Source: Bacteroidota bacterium
GTDB lineage: Bacteria; Bacteroidota; Bacteroidia; Sphingobacteriales; Sphingobacteriaceae
Direction: 5' to 3'
Assembly: GCA_016868395.1 (NCBI GenBank)
Contig: VGGW01000003.1
Span: forward strand, 1 to 38,368
DNA length: 38,368 nucleotides
Shown here: positions 34,280 to 38,368 of the stretch, piece after piece
How the letters are laid out: each line of letters opens with the position of its first letter
Position numbering within the stretch: position 1 is the first letter of the stretch
Notes under the pieces: model-generated
The model's database searches: none
What the model was told of the DNA's origin: nothing
Seen by the model: only the letters and a program-made list of their open reading frames with translations
Position numbers and translations under genes: made by a program

Positions 34280-36784
34280 ATGACAATCTACCTTCGCTAT
34301 TTGCAGTTTGCCGCATTCACGGCTTTGCTATTTTTATCCCGATTTGATAATTTGCAGGCCCAAGATCGAAATAAGCCGGCTACTCCGGTTACACAACCTG
34401 CTAAACCTGCTGCTCCGGCTGTAGCCACGCCCCCAAAACCTGGAATAAAGCCTTATAAAGAAGTTATTACCGATAAGGCAAAGACTGATAAGGGCTTGTT
34501 TAAAGTTCATCGCTTAGACGGAAAATATTTTTATGAAATTCCGGATTCTTTGTTCGATCGAGAAATGTTGGTGGTTACACGTTATTCTAAATCCCCAACC
34601 ATTGATGGAACCTATGGTGGTGAAGAATTAAATGAACAAATTTGGAAGTGGCAAAGACGCGATAAACAAGTAATGATCAGGATTCCATCCTACCGCAATA
34701 TCGCAGACAGGAATTCAGACATGTATCAAGCGGTAATGAATTCTAACCTGGATGCAGTTTTGTCGTCATTTGAAATAAAGGCCATAAACAAAGATTCCAG
34801 TTCGGTAGTGATTGATGTTACTGATCTTTATGCAAAGGACGTTCAATCGCTAGGTCTGCCTCAACGGATGCGCACGCAGTACAAAATAACTGCAATGGAT
34901 GAATCCCGGAGTTTTATTGATACCATTAAATCTTTCCCGATTAACATTGAAGTACGGACATTAAAAACATATCGTGCTACCGATCCTCCGGGAGATAAAA
35001 CAATTGGATCGATGTCTGTAGAAATTCACAACTCCATGCTCTTATTGCCAAAAATACCATACAAGCCTCGTTTCATGGATGAAAGAGTTGGATATTTCGG
35101 TCAGAGTCAAACAGATTATGGCTTGGATGAACAAAAAGCAAAGGTTACGCGTTATATTCACCGCTGGAGGTTAGAACCCAAAGATCCCGAAGCTTACAAA
35201 CGCGGTGAATTAGTAGAGCCTAAAAAACAGATTGTTTATTATATTGATCCTGCTACTCCTGTCAAATGGAGACCTTATCTCATTCAGGGTGTAAAAGACT
35301 GGAATGCGGCATTCGAAGCGGCTGGATTTAAAAATGCAATTACTGCAAAAGAACCTCCTCTCGATGATCCCGACTGGTCGCCTGAGGATGCAAGATACTC
35401 AGTGATTCGATATTTTGCCTCGAACATTGCCAATGCTTACGGCCCTCATATTTCAGATCCTCGTTCGGGTGAAATCATGGAATCAGATATTGGCTGGTAT
35501 CATAATGTCATGAACCTGGTTAGAAATTGGTTCTTCGTACAAACTGCTGCTATTAATCCTGATGCGCGTAGCCCAAAATTCAAGGATGAAGTTATGGGTC
35601 AACTCATCCGCTTTGTTTCTGCACATGAGGTTGGTCATACCCTTGGCCTTCCGCATAATTTTGGTTCAAGTGTTGCCTATCCGGTAGATTCTCTACGCTC
35701 AGCTTCTTTTACCAAGAGAAAAGGTGGAACCGCACCATCCATCATGGATTACGCTCGTTTTAATTATATAGCACAGCCCGGAGATGAGGGTGTTGTATTG
35801 TATCCGGGTGTAGGCGATTATGATAAATGGGCTATAAAATGGGGTTATTCTTGGTTTGGTAATCAAACACCAGAGGAGGAAGCTAAAACCTTAAATAAGT
35901 GGACCATTGAAAGAGCGGGAAACCCGATTTATTTTTATGGGCAACAAACCGGAAACCCAATTGATCCGCGAGCACAATCTGAAGATTTAGGTGACGATGC
36001 AATGAAGGCTTCCAAATACGGGATTGCTAATTTGAAACGAATATTACCGAATATTGAGAAATGGACTTACGAAGAAGGTAAACCCTATGATAATTTGAGG
36101 GAGTTATATGGCGAAGTGCTTGGTCAGTGGAATCGCTATATGGGTCATGTGCGATCAAATATTGGCGGCATTTATGAGGATGATAAAACCTATGAACAAA
36201 AAGGACCGGTTTATACCCATGTGATAGAAGCGAAACAAAAGGAAGCTGTTAAATTCATTAATGACCAGGCCTTTGCTACGCCAACCTGGATGCTGGATCA
36301 GAGTGTTTTGAACAAATTTGATAATGCAGGAATAGTCGATCGATTAAGAAGAACTCAGGTAGGGGTATTGAACGGAATTCTTGATTTTGGCCGTTTGAAT
36401 CGAGTTATAGATAACGCTGTTAAAAATGGTTCATCGGCTTACACCATGGATGAATTATTTGAGGATTTACGGAATGGGATTTGGTCTGAATTAAAAACAG
36501 GAGCCAATATAGATACCTATCGCCGAAATTTACAACGTGCGTATATTGAACGAATGTCATATCTTTTAAATGAGAATGAGGCCGCAGTACCTGCACAATT
36601 TGGGGCTTTAGCCGGACCACAAATTGATGTTTCACAATCAGAAATACGACCAATGGCCAGACATGAACTGAAGTCGTTGTCTAATCAGGTTAAAGCGGCT
36701 ATGCCTAAATATGCCAATCCTGTTTTGAAGGCACATCTTGAGGATGTATTGGTTAGAATTGCTGAAGCTTTAGATCCTAAATAA
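34280..36784 (+). CDS. Large secreted zinc metalloprotease (DUF5117/DUF4953 family)
   Basis: 834 residues from ATG 34280. A signal peptide ends near LQAQ (residue 28), followed by a Pro/Ala-rich linker to about residue 57. Residues about 60-300 form the DUF5117 domain (FKVHRLDGKYFYEIPDSLF, DREMLVVTRYS). The metzincin-like catalytic region has HEVGHTLGLPHNFGSS with His449, Glu450, His453 and His459, preceded by the typical DWNAAFEAAGFKNAI and DARYSVIRYF. The C-terminal third is the DUF4953/5118-type extension. Such proteins are widespread in Bacteroidota and presumed to act outside the inner membrane; substrates are unknown. There is no type IX C-terminal sorting domain that I can recognise. 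A bidirectional terminator follows. Confidence 0.9.
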   Translation: MTIYLRYLQFAAFTALLFLSRFDNLQAQDRNKPATPVTQPAKPAAPAVATPPKPGIKPYKEVITDKAKTDKGLFKVHRLDGKYFYEIPDSLFDREMLVVTRYSKSPTIDGTYGGEELNEQIWKWQRRDKQVMIRIPSYRNIADRNSDMYQAVMNSNLDAVLSSFEIKAINKDSSSVVIDVTDLYAKDVQSLGLPQRMRTQYKITAMDESRSFIDTIKSFPINIEVRTLKTYRATDPPGDKTIGSMSVEIHNSMLLLPKIPYKPRFMDERVGYFGQSQTDYGLDEQKAKVTRYIHRWRLEPKDPEAYKRGELVEPKKQIVYYIDPATPVKWRPYLIQGVKDWNAAFEAAGFKNAITAKEPPLDDPDWSPEDARYSVIRYFASNIANAYGPHISDPRSGEIMESDIGWYHNVMNLVRNWFFVQTAAINPDARSPKFKDEVMGQLIRFVSAHEVGHTLGLPHNFGSSVAYPVDSLRSASFTKRKGGTAPSIMDYARFNYIAQPGDEGVVLYPGVGDYDKWAIKWGYSWFGNQTPEEEAKTLNKWTIERAGNPIYFYGQQTGNPIDPRAQSEDLGDDAMKASKYGIANLKRILPNIEKWTYEEGKPYDNLRELYGEVLGQWNRYMGHVRSNIGGIYEDDKTYEQKGPVYTHVIEAKQKEAVKFINDQAFATPTWMLDQSVLNKFDNAGIVDRLRRTQVGVLNGILDFGRLNRVIDNAVKNGSSAYTMDELFEDLRNGIWSELKTGANIDTYRRNLQRAYIERMSYLLNENEAAVPAQFGALAGPQIDVSQSEIRPMARHELKSLSNQVKAAMPKYANPVLKAHLEDVLVRIAEALDPK

Positions 36785-36802
36785 TTAAAAGAGAATAAAT
36801 AA

Positions 36803-36836
36803 AAAGCGCCCTTTATGAAAACATAGAGGGCGCTTT
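36803..36836. terminator. Bidirectional terminator between convergent genes
   Basis: AAAGCGCCCT and AGGGCGCTTT form a strong G+C stem around a short A/T loop, flanked by A-runs on the left and T-rich sequence on the right. It lies 19 bases past the metalloprotease stop and 20 before the end of the minus-strand peptidase gene. Confidence 0.88.
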
Positions 36837-36855
36837 AATAAGATATTTTTAAGAA

Positions 36856-37545
36856 TTATTCTTCTCTTCTTCCCATCAGCATGCTCGCGTAATAGACCAA
36901 TGTCGCTAAAGATCCTAATGCAGCAACTACATAGGTCATAGCTGCCCACCATAAAGCATCTTTTGCCTGATCATTCTCGACACTGCTTTGCATAATTCCA
37001 CGGTTACTTTGTAACCAAGCCAAAGCTCTTTTGCTGGCATCAAACTCAACCGGAAGTGTAATAAAAGCAAATAATGTGACAACAGCAAGTGCCGCCACAC
37101 CGATAGCGAGAACGGTAATGTCACCCGAAAAAACAAGTAGCATCACACCAATCATCAATGCCCATTGTGTGATCTTGGAGGCAACATTTACTGCCGGAAC
37201 AACTGATGACCTGAACTTCAACCAATTGTAAGCCATCGCGTGTTGAATTGCATGTCCACATTCATGCGCTGAAACAGCTGCTGCCGCAACACTTCGTCCA
37301 TGATATACCTCGGGGCTCAGATTAACTGTCCGATTAGCTGGATTGTAATGATCGGATAGCTGACCCTCAGCAGAAATAATCTGAACATCATAAATCCCAT
37401 GATCCTTTAACATTTTGTCCGCTATATCTTTTCCGTTCATTCCTGAACCAAGAGGCATTTCGGAATACTTTTTAAATTTGTTCTTGAAGCGCCATTGCAC
37501 AGCAAAACTGACTACTGCAATGACAATCATTAATATTAATCCCAT
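36856..37545 (-). CDS. YugP-type zinc membrane metallopeptidase
   Basis: 229 residues, ATG 37545. A first transmembrane helix (residues 2-18) is followed by a short cytoplasmic or periplasmic domain with the zinc motif HECGH at 94-98 (His94, Glu95, His98), then three more helices (about 113-130, 133-165, 205-222). The segment NRTVNLSPEVYHGRSVAAAAVSAHE is the family signature. YugP-like (zinc_peptidase_2) proteins are integral membrane peptidases of unknown substrate. A good promoter candidate is just upstream. The gene is divergent from the partial oxidoreductase and convergent with the metalloprotease. Confidence 0.92.
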   Translation of the reverse strand: MGLILMIVIAVVSFAVQWRFKNKFKKYSEMPLGSGMNGKDIADKMLKDHGIYDVQIISAEGQLSDHYNPANRTVNLSPEVYHGRSVAAAAVSAHECGHAIQHAMAYNWLKFRSSVVPAVNVASKITQWALMIGVMLLVFSGDITVLAIGVAALAVVTLFAFITLPVEFDASKRALAWLQSNRGIMQSSVENDQAKDALWWAAMTYVVAALGSLATLVYYASMLMGRREE

Positions 37546-37560
37546 AATCTGATGTTTTTT

Positions 37561-37589
37561 TAAAGGTATTCAATAACCGTTCCGAACAA
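37561..37589 (-). promoter_or_regulatory. Candidate promoter of the YugP-type peptidase gene
   Basis: On the minus strand TTG (37587-37589), an 18-base spacer, then TACCTTTA (37561-37568), one mismatch from TAnnTTTG. The same TACCTTTA also occurs on the plus strand at 37608-37615, 6 bases before the ATG of the divergent gene, but without a TTG at the right distance. Confidence 0.45.
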
Positions 37590-37621
37590 AAATAAACACA
37601 AATAATTTACCTTTAGATTAT

Positions 37622-38368
37622 ATGGCTAATCAATTTTCATATTGGGAACGGAAATCTTTTATGGCCGACTTTGATGTAGTCATTGTTGGAAGCGGTATAG
37701 TCGGATTAAATGCATCCCTAAACCTTAAAATAAAACAGCCCAAATTAAAAATTGGCGTCCTCGAATCAGGTTTTTTACCCTCCGGTGCAAGTACAAAAAA
37801 TGCTGGCTTTGCGTGCTTTGGAAGCGTTTCGGAACTTTTAAAGGACTTGGAATGCCATTCCGTGAATGAGGTTCTTGAAATGATTGAGCTGCGTTGGAAG
37901 GGTTTAGAAAAACTCCGAAAGGAGCTTGGTGATTCTACCATTTGCTACGAACAAATTGGAGGGTTTGAAGTATTTAAATCAAGCGAAAATGATTGGGCCC
38001 TCAAGTGTTTGGATAAAGTTCCATGGTTTAATAATCTCTTAAAGTCAGTAATCGGAGAATCTGACATTTATGCAGTTTCGAATGATAAAATAGCAGAATT
38101 CGGGATGAGGGGCATAAGTCACATCATTAAAAACAAGTATGAAGGACAAATTGATACCGGAAAAATGATGCTGGCCTTACTATCCAGGGTTCAGGGTCTT
38201 GGTGTTATTGTTATTAATAATTGCCGGGTTAAAAAAATTGATCAGGAAAATGGGTTTAAGGATCTTAGCACCAATCGGGGAAATTTTAAAGCAAAATCCG
38301 TCATCTTAGCGACCAATGCATTCATCGGGCAGTGGATTCCTGATATAGACCTGATACCCGGAAGAGGA
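37622..38368 (+). CDS. FAD-dependent oxidoreductase (DAO family), partial at the right edge
   Basis: The frame opens at ATG 37622 and runs through 249 codons to the window end without a stop, so the C-terminal part is missing. The dinucleotide-binding motif DVVIVGSGIVGLNA is at about residues 17-30, followed by the acidic end of strand two (VLESG) and a SGASTKNAGFACFG segment, where the flavin usually lies. Later the strand VILATNAFIG, the ATG-like FAD motif, is present. Related Bacteroidota proteins begin with an F-SYWE motif before the Rossmann fold, which supports this start over ATG 37661. The family oxidises amines or amino acids with FAD; the substrate here is not predictable. Confidence 0.88.
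   Translation, partial: MANQFSYWERKSFMADFDVVIVGSGIVGLNASLNLKIKQPKLKIGVLESGFLPSGASTKNAGFACFGSVSELLKDLECHSVNEVLEMIELRWKGLEKLRKELGDSTICYEQIGGFEVFKSSENDWALKCLDKVPWFNNLLKSVIGESDIYAVSNDKIAEFGMRGISHIIKNKYEGQIDTGKMMLALLSRVQGLGVIVINNCRVKKIDQENGFKDLSTNRGNFKAKSVILATNAFIGQWIPDIDLIPGRG

Overview
The window looks like chromosomal DNA from a member of the Bacteroidota, most likely in or near the Sphingobacteriales. Three things support this. LpxC and FabZ are fused in one protein. A PorX-type response regulator (receiver plus PglZ domain) of type IX secretion is present. Several promoters fit the Bacteroidota pattern, TTG then 18-20 bases then TAnnTTTG. Shine-Dalgarno sites are weak and TTG starts are frequent. 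I see no rRNA, tRNA, CRISPR array, prophage or transposase gene.

Layout. Positions 1-776 hold the 5' part of a minus-strand secreted protein that runs off the left edge, a GC-rich stretch of unclear nature and a long inverted repeat. From 777 to 4185 a two-gene minus-strand operon encodes a DUF1080 sugar-hydrolase-like protein and a glucose/sorbosone-dehydrogenase-like protein with a C-terminal cytochrome c domain. Between 4.8 and 11.4 kb lie envelope and periplasmic genes: DUF1801, a YihY/BrkB membrane protein, a glycerophosphodiesterase, a lipoprotein, an alpha/beta hydrolase and a Tat-exported PhoX-like protein. From 11.8 to 17.2 kb come an orphan membrane histidine kinase, an Fsr-type MFS exporter, a small protein with a duplicated HGQPGHRCD motif, TruA, and a threonine-aldolase-like enzyme with a Tat-like leader. 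From 17.5 to 20.8 kb is a YbbA/YbbP-type ABC exporter.

The second half is mostly conserved housekeeping. It holds a small unknown protein, a secreted cyclophilin, ExoIII, 5-formyl-THF cyclo-ligase, EF-P and an orphan ABC ATPase. The lipid A genes lpxD, lpxC/fabZ and lpxA follow on the minus strand, with an HD phosphohydrolase upstream. Divergent from these are porX, tsaE, alanine dehydrogenase and a VanX-like dipeptidase. The right end holds a large zinc metalloprotease, a YugP-type membrane peptidase and the 5' part of a FAD-dependent oxidoreductase.

The most noteworthy non-coding signal is a roughly 320-360 bp repeat present twice (4452-4768 and 21055-21412). Both copies conserve two long-range hairpins. 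The second copy is preceded by a 70-77 bp palindromic element that recurs inverted near 34.1 kb. I did not find a convincing new multi-gene defence or biosynthetic system. The better leads are this repeat pair, the HGQPGHRCD protein, the exported aldolase-like enzyme, the alanine dehydrogenase with Gln in place of the catalytic His, and a possibly leaderless lpxD transcript.
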